Assembly (NCBI GenBank): GCA_038731975.1
Contig: JAVYQJ010000002.1
Location: forward strand, 138,986-199,011
Reading direction: 5' to 3'
From: Thermofilaceae archaeon
Lineage (GTDB): Archaea > Thermoproteota > Thermoprotei > Thermofilales > Thermofilaceae
DNA: 60,026 nt
Each line of letters opens with the position of its first letter. The stretch's first letter is position 1. Shown here piece after piece: positions 50,136-57,762 of this stretch. The notes under the pieces are model-generated. The model saw nothing but the letters and a program-made list of their open reading frames with translations. It made no database searches and was not told the origin of the DNA. A program made the position numbers and the translations under genes.

Positions 50136-50555
50136 GTGGAGGAGTGGTTTGAGAGGGAAATGAGGGAGCTGAGGAGGGAGATTAGGAGGTTCATCAAAGA
50201 GTTTGAAAGCCTTTTCGAACCGATTTTCGATATTGAACGTGGAGAGGTAGAGCCTCTGCACGAGGTGCATGATGCCGGTGATAGGGTGATCATAAGAGTT
50301 GATCTTCCGAAAGCGGCTAAGGATAGCGTTGAAGTTCTAAGGGTTGGTAACCGGTTGCTCGTGAGAGCTAGAATGAGAGAGCCCGTGAAGTTGTGCGACG
50401 TCCCCTTCTACGCTAGATGCGAGGTGTCAGGCTACAAGCTTGAGCTCGAACTCCCGCCTGACGCGAACCCTGAGGAGATCACGGCTTCATTCAAAGCTGG
50501 CTTCCTCGAGATAATCGTTCCTAGGCAAAAGGTTTACAGAGTAAAGGTAGAGTAG
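50136..50555 (+). CDS. Small heat shock protein, Hsp20/alpha-crystallin family
   Basis: The alpha-crystallin core includes EVHDAGDRVIIRVDLP, VLRVGNRLLVRA, the L-x-LPPDANPEEITASFKAGFLEI segment with the GxL-type FKAGFLEI, and a C-terminal strand. The N-terminal ~40 residues are charged and helical. GTG 50136 with GGGGTGG upstream is chosen over the earlier start at 50088, which lies inside the PAC2 gene. It is ~139 residues, slightly short for the family. It ends directly against the stop of the convergent regulator gene. Confidence 0.87.
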   Translation: MEEWFEREMRELRREIRRFIKEFESLFEPIFDIERGEVEPLHEVHDAGDRVIIRVDLPKAAKDSVEVLRVGNRLLVRARMREPVKLCDVPFYARCEVSGYKLELELPPDANPEEITASFKAGFLEIIVPRQKVYRVKVE

Positions 50556-51275
50556 CTATAAGGCACGCAGTGTTTTTACCAGTTCTTCAACGCTTTCCAG
50601 CATGCAGATCGCCAGCGGAATGTTCTCCCTCCTTGCTATTTCAACCGCCAGCCTATCGACCTTCTTCACCCCATGCATAACCACTAGAGCAGGCTTTAAG
50701 CCGCCCATCCCAGCTTGCATAGCCTTAACGGCTACAATCGGGCTTCTCCCTAAGGTGACTCCTGTGAAGATTGCGGCTCTTTGCGTTGTAGCTCCGTAAA
50801 GCCTGATATACTCGACAGCTGGAACCTCTACTACAAGCTTCACGCTATCCACTACGGTGTAGCCTAGAAGAAGCTCCTTCCCGGTTCCAACCACGAGCTC
50901 AGCTCCTATCCTCTCGCAGAAGTCCTTGGAAGCTATCGGTTCGTCGAATTCCCTCATATCGATAACAGCTTCCCTGAGCTTAGTGGAACCGATCATGAGG
51001 AGGGATAAGCTGCGTAGAGTTGGCGCCCCCCTCCTCTCATCGATCTCGATCAAACCGGACACGAACCTCTTCAAAAAACGCGTACCGGGGAACCTTCTAC
51101 GGCCGCTCTCGTAATCACTGAGCACAGACGAGGAAACGCCCATAATTTCCGCCAACTCCGTCTGAGTCACTCGGAACTGCTCGCGCCACTTTCGCATCGA
51201 TTTACCGGGCGAGGGTGACAGTACGATATCGCCGATAATCCTTGCTGCAACCTCCTTCCAGGCTTCCACGCTCAC
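50556..51275 (-). CDS. XRE-type HTH regulator with C-terminal ligand-like domain
   Basis: The helix-turn-helix VTQTELAEIMGVSSSVLSDYESGRRRF near residues 35-60 is a classic Cro/CI-type motif. The C-terminal ~170 residues (GSTKLREAVIDMREFDEPIAS... MGGLKPALVVMHGVKKVDRLAV) resemble the archaeal COG1709 regulators, often adjacent to metabolic genes. GTG 51275 is 25 nt from a CTATTTAAG box, so it should be leaderless. It is divergent from a C/D sRNA and the GAPDH gene and may regulate nearby glycolytic or heat-shock genes; that is inferred. Confidence 0.85.
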   Translation of the reverse strand: MSVEAWKEVAARIIGDIVLSPSPGKSMRKWREQFRVTQTELAEIMGVSSSVLSDYESGRRRFPGTRFLKRFVSGLIEIDERRGAPTLRSLSLLMIGSTKLREAVIDMREFDEPIASKDFCERIGAELVVGTGKELLLGYTVVDSVKLVVEVPAVEYIRLYGATTQRAAIFTGVTLGRSPIVAVKAMQAGMGGLKPALVVMHGVKKVDRLAVEIARRENIPLAICMLESVEELVKTLRAL

Positions 51276-51295
51276 GGGGGATCTTCTGGCAGCAG

Positions 51296-51304
51296 CTATT
51301 TAAG
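51296..51304. promoter_or_regulatory. Bidirectional box A for the XRE regulator and the C/D sRNA
   Basis: CTATTTAAG is centred 25 nt before GTG 51275 on the minus strand. On the plus strand it predicts a start at about 51326, exactly where the terminal stem of the C/D sRNA begins (51327). Confidence 0.6.
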
Positions 51305-51326
51305 GGGTGCGCATCTCAAGATGCTT

Positions 51327-51389
51327 GGGCCGTTGTGATGACGCTCGAAAGGTATGAAGAATGATGCTCCCGGGCAAGTCTGACGGCCC
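51327..51389 (+). ncRNA. Candidate C/D box sRNA with terminal stem
   Basis: A perfect C box GTGATGA (51335-51341) is followed 38 nt later by a perfect D box CTGA (51380-51383). The flanks GGGCCG (51327-51332) and CGGCCC (51384-51389) pair as a six-base terminal stem next to the C/D kink-turn. Inside are a 12-nt guide, D' box ATGA, a 3-nt spacer, C' box ATGATGC and another 12-nt guide, the same geometry as the candidate at 21650-21703. A box A 26 nt upstream starts the transcript at the stem. Guides are CGCTCGAAAGGT and TCCCGGGCAAGT; targets are not identified. Confidence 0.7.
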
Positions 51390-51429
51390 AGCACGTTCAT
51401 CGATCGCCTCCCTATTGTTTAGTGACAAA

Positions 51430-51438
51430 GTTTTAATT
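51430..51438 (+). promoter_or_regulatory. Box A for the GAPDH gene
   Basis: GTTTTAATT is centred 27 nt before ATG 51461, so the gene may be leaderless. A GGGAGAGG stretch also precedes the ATG, so a short leader cannot be excluded. Confidence 0.5.
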
Positions 51439-51460
51439 CCCGCTCACCGGGAGAGGCACG

Positions 51461-52489
51461 ATGAAATACAGACTAGCCATTAACGGGTTCGGGAGGATAG
51501 GGAGGCTGTTCTTCCGAGCAGCGTTAAAAAACCCGAAGTTCTTCGACACTTACGAGGTTGTAGCTATAAACGACATAGGCTCCCCGAAGATGCTCGCATA
51601 CCTGCTGAAGTACGACTCAACTTTTGGAAAGCTTCCAAACAAGGTTGAAGCGAAGGATAATAAGATCATCGTCGACGGCAAGGAGCTCCTCGTCCTTAAT
51701 GAGCCGAACCCAGAGAAGCTACCTTGGAAGGACTTAGGCATCGATGTCGTAATGGAGTCTACCGGGAGGTTCACGGACAGAGAAAAAGCTGCTCTGCACA
51801 TAAAAGCCGGGGCAAAGAAAGTGGTTGTGACAGCGCCCTCCAAGGGTGCAGACGTGACGATCGTCATGGGTGTAAATCACGACATGTATGATCCGAAGAA
51901 GCACGAGGTTATCTCCAACGCTTCCTGCACTACTAACTGCCTTGCCCCGGTATCTTACGTGCTCCTAAAGAAATTCGGGATACAGTGGGGCTTCATGACC
52001 ACTGTTCACGCGTACACGAACGACCAGCGCGTGCTCGACTTAATACATCCCGAGGACTTCAGGAGGGCGAGGGCGGCCGCCATGAACATCATCCCAACGA
52101 CCACCGGTGCTGCTAGGGCCATTCACCTGGTCATACCAGAGCTAAAGGGCAAGATGGATGGCATGGCAATGCGAGTACCAGTGCCGAACGTGTCCGTCGT
52201 CGACCTCGTGGCCCTCCTCGACAAGGAGGTCACAAAGGAGGAAATGGATGCTGCCTTCAAAGAGGCCTCGGAAACCTACCTGAAGGGGATCCTCGAGTAC
52301 GTGGATGAACCGATAGTCTCCTCCGACATACTGGGCAACCCGCACTCCGCGATCTACGACGCTCAGGCGAGCATGGTGCTAGGCGGCAAGAGCAACAAGG
52401 TGAAAGTGATTGCCTGGTACGACAACGAGTGGGGCTTCAGCTGCAGGCTCGTAGACCTACTGCTCCACATAGCTAGCAAAGGTATCTAA
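51461..52489 (+). CDS. gap: Class I glyceraldehyde-3-phosphate dehydrogenase (bacterial/eukaryal type)
   Basis: This oxidises glyceraldehyde-3-phosphate with phosphate. The N-terminal AINGFGRIGRLFFRAAL, the NAD-specificity Asp in AINDIGS, the catalytic ISNASCTTNCLAP (Cys near 153), TVHAYTNDQ, TTTGAARAI and YDNEWGFSCR are those of the class I enzyme of bacteria and eukaryotes. Archaeal-type GAPDH has GYGTIGKRV and SCNTTGLCR instead. It is 342 residues, slightly long. With pgk 2 kb upstream on the same strand, it may complete the phosphorylating branch of glycolysis or gluconeogenesis. Horizontal transfer from bacteria is plausible. Confidence 0.96.
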   Translation: MKYRLAINGFGRIGRLFFRAALKNPKFFDTYEVVAINDIGSPKMLAYLLKYDSTFGKLPNKVEAKDNKIIVDGKELLVLNEPNPEKLPWKDLGIDVVMESTGRFTDREKAALHIKAGAKKVVVTAPSKGADVTIVMGVNHDMYDPKKHEVISNASCTTNCLAPVSYVLLKKFGIQWGFMTTVHAYTNDQRVLDLIHPEDFRRARAAAMNIIPTTTGAARAIHLVIPELKGKMDGMAMRVPVPNVSVVDLVALLDKEVTKEEMDAAFKEASETYLKGILEYVDEPIVSSDILGNPHSAIYDAQASMVLGGKSNKVKVIAWYDNEWGFSCRLVDLLLHIASKGI

Positions 52490-52512
52490 AGCGCGCTCTA
52501 AATCAACTCCCA

Positions 52513-52770
52513 CTACTTTTTGTATACGATTTCTCCTGTTGCTAGATTCTTCACCATTACAACTCGATGAAAAGGAACGTAGACTAGTTTAGCGCCGAGA
52601 CGTACCTCAAAACCTCTTAAGTACACTTTTTCCACCGCGGATCCGCGCACCGTCTCAACGTCGCAACAAGCCCCGCGCGAAGTGAACGAGATTACGAAAT
52701 CGTCGGCGTTAACGCCGGGATTCCAGCGGAGCCCGAGGAGCAGGTTCCTAAGCGGGTTTGCCCTCGACAA
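52513..52770 (-). CDS. DUF504 (MJ1316) domain protein
   Basis: This 85-residue protein matches the DUF504/UPF0248 family, whose domain (MJ1316-type) has been linked to RNA 2',3'-cyclic ends. Visible parts are LLLGLRWNPGVNADDFVISF, the SRGACCDVETVRGSAV strand and LVYVPFHRVVMVKN, with the family HRV. An unusual CC pair is present. Its start overlaps the radical SAM gene by 23 nt, so they are co-translated. RNA end binding is an inference from the family. Confidence 0.85.
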   Translation of the reverse strand: MSRANPLRNLLLGLRWNPGVNADDFVISFTSRGACCDVETVRGSAVEKVYLRGFEVRLGAKLVYVPFHRVVMVKNLATGEIVYKK

Positions 52771-53965
52771 CTTCTATCCTCCTCCTGTACACGGTCTCAA
52801 GCATCGCTTTAAAACGTCTTTTCCTCCTCAAATTCCTTAAAGCCTGTCTCGCATCATCAACTGCGATCAGTAAGCAATACCCGCGCTCTTCTACTCTACG
52901 TGCATCAACGTTCAGGAACTCTTTAACTGCCCACTTCACCTCATCGTAATCCACCTCCACTCTAACGCTTCTACAATCGACCGGGCACCCTGCACAGAAG
53001 CGCCCATCGATGAAGTCGAGCCCTGCACAGGGTATTCGATTGCCAGTCCTCAAGTACACGTTAAGCGTGCTAGCACAACATGCACTGTAAAGCGGAATAA
53101 CCCCAAGCGTTTTCGCCTCTTCTGCAAGCCCCCTCTTAACGTCATTCATGGGTACGCTAAGCTGAGCCCTGCCTTCGGGCGGACGCCTGAGCCTGGACAG
53201 TATTCGATCTACGTCAATCCCCGATTTTTCCAGCCTTGATAGAATGCTAGCCGTGACTCGAAGGCTGCCCAGCACGGTGGCAACGGCCCCCCGCTTTTTC
53301 GCCTCCCGCATCAACTCGATAGCCTCCTCCTCCAGACCTGGGATCAACGGTCGTAGGAAAAGCATCGGGAAGAGCCCAGCCCTCCGCAGGATGGAGATAG
53401 TTTCGAGCCTGCTCTCCGGGTTAGGCGCGGCTGGCTCAAGCTTGCTCCAGTTCTTCAGCGCGATTATCGTCACCAACGGGTTTACGGGAGCCCCGGATAC
53501 TCCGCCAAGCCTCCGAGCTACCTCCTCGCTCACCACCGCCTTCGTAGATAACTGGAGGGGGTTATGCAAGTACCGGGCAAAGACTTCCACGTACTCGAGA
53601 GTCCTCCACGCACCAACCGGGTGCAGAGGCTCGCCTAGGCTACCCAGCGCAATGTACGTTCCGAGCAGGCCGGGGAGGAAGAAGGGGTTGGAAGCTAGAG
53701 CCAAGACCATCTCCTCCCCGCTCAAAGCGTAGGGCTGGGCCCGGGCGAAGCTCACCCCCATGTCGGGCAGATAACAGTAAACGCAGCGGAACGTACACCC
53801 AAGAACGCTGTGCACCGTAGCCCCGCAGTGCACAGGGTACTTCCTTGCGTGGTAGTCACTTCTCGCCCTTTCAGACCTCTCGTAGCCCAGCTTGCTGGAG
53901 AGCACCTCTGCTAACTTCACCTTTTCGTAGAGAAGGTTGCGGATCGAAAGCTTAACGGTGCTCAA
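52748..53965 (-). CDS. Radical SAM protein, SPL/COG1533-like with extra C-terminal cysteines
   Basis: The 405-residue protein has the radical SAM CxxxCxxC as CTFRCVYC near residue 57, as in spore photoproduct lyase-like (COG1533) enzymes, with ALGSLGEPLHPVG and RPLIPGLEEEAIELM as barrel strands. A second Cys cluster follows near residues 310-350: SACCAST, CAGLDFIDGRFCAGCPVDC, which may hold an auxiliary iron-sulfur cluster. It starts at TTG 53965. The 3' end overlaps DUF504. The substrate is unknown; an RNA or tRNA modification is suggested by the partner and by the adjacent thrS, but not shown. Confidence 0.85.
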   Translation of the reverse strand: MSTVKLSIRNLLYEKVKLAEVLSSKLGYERSERARSDYHARKYPVHCGATVHSVLGCTFRCVYCYLPDMGVSFARAQPYALSGEEMVLALASNPFFLPGLLGTYIALGSLGEPLHPVGAWRTLEYVEVFARYLHNPLQLSTKAVVSEEVARRLGGVSGAPVNPLVTIIALKNWSKLEPAAPNPESRLETISILRRAGLFPMLFLRPLIPGLEEEAIELMREAKKRGAVATVLGSLRVTASILSRLEKSGIDVDRILSRLRRPPEGRAQLSVPMNDVKRGLAEEAKTLGVIPLYSACCASTLNVYLRTGNRIPCAGLDFIDGRFCAGCPVDCRSVRVEVDYDEVKWAVKEFLNVDARRVEERGYCLLIAVDDARQALRNLRRKRRFKAMLETVYRRRIEVVEGKPA

Positions 53966-53980
53966 GTCAGAAGCACCGGT

Positions 53981-55795
53981 CTAGTAGCCGGGCCTCTGAG
54001 ACAGCCTCACCGGAATCGTCATTTGAGCTCGAGGGTACCCCTTCAGCTTCTCCTCCAACTCCTGTACCAGCTTATCGAGCCCCATCTCCTCTATCCCACC
54101 GGATCGCCTCCGGACGTTCAGCACTCCTTTTTCAACCTCCCTCGCCCCGATTACGACGATGTAAGGGATCCACTTAACTTCAGCATCCCTAATTTTCTTC
54201 GACAGGCTCTCGTCCCTATCGTCGACGTCGGCCCGTATCGCAAGCGAGTTCAGCTTCTCTGCAACTTCGAGTGCGTACCCCGTGTAATCGGAGGATACGG
54301 GAATCACGCGGACCTGGACGGGGGAAAGCCATAGGGGGAGTGACGGCTTTCTTCCCTTAGCCTCCTCAGCAGCTGCTGTATCGAAGAGCAGGTAGAGGTA
54401 GCGCTCGAGCGACCCGATGATCGCTGTGTGGATGATGACTGGGTACCTTCTAGCCCCGCTTTCATCAGTGTATGTGATCCCGAACCTCTCCGCGTTGCCC
54501 ACGTCGATCTGGAAGGTCCCGATCTCGCGGGGCCTGCCCAGCTGGTCTATTACGTTGTACTCCACATTGATCACCCAGTAGTACTTGCCCTCAGGAACGA
54601 AGTGCAGGAGGGCCGGCTTCCCCTCCCGCGCTACAAGCTCGGCCAAGTAATCCTGGTTTTCAGCCGCGAAACTGCGCGTCAGATTGTATATGGAGACGTA
54701 GTCTCTACCCACCTTCCTAACCTCTTCGTAGATCTTCTCATGAACTTTGAGGGAGAGGCGCTTAGCCTCCTCTAAGTCGTGGGTAAGGATGTGCAGGTCC
54801 GGCATCAAGAACTTGCGCAACCTGAAGCAGAGGGTGAGCTCGCCAGGCTGCTCGAGCCTGTAGCTGTCGGCCACCTCGAATACCCCGAAGGGGAGGTGCC
54901 TGTAGCTGATGTTCCAGTCCCTCAGCATCGCGAACTGCTGGTGGCAGGCCGCGTACCTCAACACGAACTTCTTCTGCCCGACTTCAATGGTATAGAGCCT
55001 GTCCCCAAAGAGGTCGGCGTGCTGCTTGACTGCAGGGACGCTCAGATCAAACATGTTTGTACCCCTAACCTTGAAGATTGGTAGGCCCAGCGAGAGGGCG
55101 CAGCTCCAAGCGTACTCCGATAGCAGGTCTATCATGATCGAGGCCTCAGGGCCGTACCTCATGTGACCCTGATCCGAGAAAGGCTCCCACTCGATCCCGA
55201 ACTTCCTGCAGTAGTCCAGGTATTTCGGTTCACCTCCGGCACCACCCTCACCGTAAACCTCCCTACGTACGAGTTGCTTGAAGTCATCCGGCGCCGTGCT
55301 CAAATCGAACTCGCGTAAAGGAAGTATGGTGCCCTCCGGCGTTAAAACCGCGTACTCCTCTACAGCCTCTGCGGGCCTTATGGTTCTGGAGAGCTCGGCG
55401 AGGGGGTGCCCTACGCAAGAGATGGTAAAGCGCTTGTACCACCCGAATGGAGCTCTTGAAACTTCGAAGCCGCGCCCCTCGAGCGCGGATGCTAGCTCCT
55501 TTAGGGCCTTCAATGCAACGGTTGGCTTCGCTAGATCGCTCGAAAGGTGCGCGTATGGGTAGATCACAACCCTCTTTACAGCGAGCTTCTGGGCCACGCC
55601 CTCGATCTCATCAGCGGCCCTGGAAACTACCCAAGCCAGATTGGCCTCGTCGACACCCTCGACAGTAACGAAGCAGACGAGCGCGTTCTCAACTCTCCCT
55701 CTCCCGCCGCTCTCGCCCAGCTCTTCCGCCTCCTCCAGCGCCCTCTGTCGAACTTCGTACTCGAAACGCTCAGCGTGTATCAGCAGGAGCCTCAA
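53981..55795 (-). CDS. thrS: Threonyl-tRNA synthetase, archaeal type
   Basis: This is a class II synthetase with the archaeal N-terminal editing domain (MRLLLIHAERFEYEV start, D-aminoacyl-tRNA deacylase-like). The catalytic core shows VRGTNMFDLS, YAACHQQFAMLRDW with the zinc ligands, and GVFEVADSYRLEQPGELTLCFRLR; the C-terminal anticodon domain runs through VQVRVIPVSSDYTGYALEVAEKLN. It is 604 residues, normal. It starts at TTG 55795, just after the stop of the Cys-rich gene at 55799. It serves the tRNA-Thr(CGT) at 31 kb. Confidence 0.95.
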   Translation of the reverse strand: MRLLLIHAERFEYEVRQRALEEAEELGESGGRGRVENALVCFVTVEGVDEANLAWVVSRAADEIEGVAQKLAVKRVVIYPYAHLSSDLAKPTVALKALKELASALEGRGFEVSRAPFGWYKRFTISCVGHPLAELSRTIRPAEAVEEYAVLTPEGTILPLREFDLSTAPDDFKQLVRREVYGEGGAGGEPKYLDYCRKFGIEWEPFSDQGHMRYGPEASIMIDLLSEYAWSCALSLGLPIFKVRGTNMFDLSVPAVKQHADLFGDRLYTIEVGQKKFVLRYAACHQQFAMLRDWNISYRHLPFGVFEVADSYRLEQPGELTLCFRLRKFLMPDLHILTHDLEEAKRLSLKVHEKIYEEVRKVGRDYVSIYNLTRSFAAENQDYLAELVAREGKPALLHFVPEGKYYWVINVEYNVIDQLGRPREIGTFQIDVGNAERFGITYTDESGARRYPVIIHTAIIGSLERYLYLLFDTAAAEEAKGRKPSLPLWLSPVQVRVIPVSSDYTGYALEVAEKLNSLAIRADVDDRDESLSKKIRDAEVKWIPYIVVIGAREVEKGVLNVRRRSGGIEEMGLDKLVQELEEKLKGYPRAQMTIPVRLSQRPGY

Positions 55796-55798
55796 GAC

Positions 55799-56116
55799 CT
55801 ACACCTCCCCCTCGTAGTCAAGCCCCACTCTCTTAAGCTTCCTCCGGAGATCCGCGTACCTCGTCTCCATCTTCGCAGCCTCCTCATCGATCGGCGGCTT
55901 CCTGTCCTTCCTCTCAACCATGAGGCTGCAGGTTCCGTCAGGCAGAAGGGCATGCCTTATGCAGACAGCGAACTGGCACCTCCAACCGATACACCTATCG
56001 CCAGTCCACTCACAGAGTGCCTCCAACCGATCCCTCCTCCTCCTAATAACGAGAGAGTTTTTGGTGCACTTGAAAGCCCGGAAGGGGCATTGGGGGGTAC
56101 ACTCAGTTGAAAACAC
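55799..56116 (-). CDS. Small cysteine-rich protein upstream of thrS
   Basis: This 105-residue protein is not recognised. It has eight cysteines in its first ~65 residues: CTPQC, then C at 17, C at 35, C at 42, CQFAVC and C at 63, which could hold an iron-sulfur cluster or zinc. A basic RRRRDR stretch near 25-30 and a charged C-terminal helix follow. The stop at 55799-55801 is 3 nt from the thrS start, so the genes are probably co-transcribed. No conserved family motif is assigned. Confidence 0.6.
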   Translation of the reverse strand: MFSTECTPQCPFRAFKCTKNSLVIRRRRDRLEALCEWTGDRCIGWRCQFAVCIRHALLPDGTCSLMVERKDRKPPIDEEAAKMETRYADLRRKLKRVGLDYEGEV

Positions 56117-56154
56117 TCGCCCCCACCTCTCCTTTTACAGCCACTTCTTCCGCT

Positions 56155-57099
56155 TCATCTGTTAAAACTTTCGCTCAGGAGGCACAGCCGGGAAGCAAGT
56201 TCAGCGAACCCCCTCGCTTTGAGAAACTCCAGCGCCTCGGCCAGCGCGGGTCCGGACTGGGCACCACGCCTGGCGACTTTTATCGCGGCGCAAGCGTTTG
56301 CGAACGTCAAAGCCTCGCGGCACTCCAGCCCCAGTAACACGGCCAATGTGAACGCTGCGTCGAAGACGTCGCCCGCGCCCGTAGTGTCTACAGCAGCAAC
56401 CTTGAATGCTTCAGCCTCGCAAAACACCCCTCTAACCCAAGCCATCGAGCCCCGCGAACCCCTCTTCACAACGACTATCGGAATTATGCGCCTTAGCACC
56501 TCCAACTCGTTTCCAGCACCGCTGCTGGCCAATACTGATGCTTCGGCTTCGTTCAGGAAGAGGACATCGACTAGTTTCACGGCTTCGAGGATCCTATCGA
56601 AGCCCGATCTTACATACGTCCCTCCCGGATCGTACGAAGCGAAAGCACCTAGCCTCTTCGCTTCGCTGAAGACCTCAGCAGCTAGATCCGGTGGTACGGA
56701 CGCCGCGTGAACCCAATCCGTAGGAGGGAGGCGCCCCTCCCTGACCGCTTTTCGGAGATGGGCGTTGGCCCCCTTGTGGATGATCATCGTGCGCTCCCCC
56801 TTTGAGTCCACGATCACGATGGCGGTGCCGGTCTGCTCTTCCACGCGCTTGACGCAGGAGGTGTCAACCCCAGCCCCCTCTAAGAGCTTCAGGAGCCGTT
56901 CGCCCTCTTCGTCGCTACCCACGCAGCCGTAGAGCACCGCTCTCGCTCCCAGCTTTGCGGCCGCGACCGCGTAATTGGCTGCAGCGCCTCCAGGGCTCCT
57001 CGCGAGGACCCTAGCCTCCACTCTCCCACCCGCTTCCGGAAACTCGTCGACGTACACAAGCAGGTCGATGTTGACGTTGCCGACCGATACCACTCTCAC
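56155..57099 (-). CDS. PfkB family carbohydrate or nucleoside kinase
   Basis: This ribokinase-fold kinase has the PfkB N-terminal signature GNVNIDLLVYVDEFPEAGG, the RSPGGAAANYAVAAAKLG strand, and the C-terminal catalytic loop DTTGAGDVFDAAFTLAVL with the base Asp. It is 314 residues, normal. The substrate may be a sugar such as ribose or 2-keto-3-deoxygluconate, or a nucleoside; the sequence alone does not decide. GTG 57099 is the start. It lies between the Cys-rich gene and the divergent coiled-coil gene. Confidence 0.9.
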   Translation of the reverse strand: MRVVSVGNVNIDLLVYVDEFPEAGGRVEARVLARSPGGAAANYAVAAAKLGARAVLYGCVGSDEEGERLLKLLEGAGVDTSCVKRVEEQTGTAIVIVDSKGERTMIIHKGANAHLRKAVREGRLPPTDWVHAASVPPDLAAEVFSEAKRLGAFASYDPGGTYVRSGFDRILEAVKLVDVLFLNEAEASVLASSGAGNELEVLRRIIPIVVVKRGSRGSMAWVRGVFCEAEAFKVAAVDTTGAGDVFDAAFTLAVLLGLECREALTFANACAAIKVARRGAQSGPALAEALEFLKARGFAELASRLCLLSESFNR

Positions 57100-57149
57100 G
57101 CGTCAAGCAAGCTCAGGGCGGTATTTACGCTTGCCCGCCGAGAGCTCAG

Positions 57150-57159
57150 TTTTTATACT
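57150..57159 (+). promoter_or_regulatory. Box A for the coiled-coil gene at 57181
   Basis: TTTTTATACT is centred about 26-27 nt before GTG 57181, fitting a leaderless start. Confidence 0.55.
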
Positions 57160-57180
57160 CGGTGAACGCATGAAGGATCC

Positions 57181-57762
57181 GTGGAGGATCAGCGTCTAAG
57201 GCGTCTAGCCGAGGCAAAGTCCTACCTCCAAAGGAGGATCGAGGAGCTGGAGGGGGAGCTCGAGCTGCTCAAGCTTCTAGTAAACATCGTCGACGCGGCA
57301 CTCTCTCAGGAGAGCTTCGTGCGAGCCTCCGAGCTCCCACGCGAAGCGCCAGCCGGCTACGAGGCCCCAACCCGCCCGGAGCCCTCTGGCATGGGTTCGC
57401 TGATCTCGGAGTCGTCGATCGTGTCGAGGGAGGGGCGTGAAATGGCGAAGTTCTCGGTGTACGAGAGGGGCATCGTGATAAAACCCGTGATAGAGCTGCC
57501 GCTGGATTCACCGCCCCTGAGGAGCTTCTTCGTCGCGAAGATCCTCGACGGGTACAAGAAGAAGGATGAGGAACTCGTCCGAGCGGGGGAGCTGGATAGC
57601 GAGGAAGCATTCGACTACGGGATCGAGGAGGAGGGCGGTCTCGTAAAGGAGATCAGAATCAGGAACTACAGGGATAAGAGGAGGCTTGACGAGATCAGGA
57701 GCGCACTCCGCTGGACCCTAAACAGGGTGCTGGAGAGAATGACCGGCTCTTCGGGGGCTTAG
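57181..57762 (+). CDS. Conserved protein with N-terminal coiled coil
   Basis: The 193-residue protein starts with a coiled coil ([29 protein letters not shown]), then a Pro/Ser-rich linker, then a domain of strands ([35 protein letters not shown]) and a C-terminal [22 protein letters not shown] helix. I do not recognise the family. GTG 57181 follows the box A by 26-27 nt. The 3' end overlaps the convergent DNA ligase gene by 4 nt. It is probably cytosolic. Confidence 0.6.
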   Translation: MEDQRLRRLAEAKSYLQRRIEELEGELELLKLLVNIVDAALSQESFVRASELPREAPAGYEAPTRPEPSGMGSLISESSIVSREGREMAKFSVYERGIVIKPVIELPLDSPPLRSFFVAKILDGYKKKDEELVRAGELDSEEAFDYGIEEEGGLVKEIRIRNYRDKRRLDEIRSALRWTLNRVLERMTGSSGA

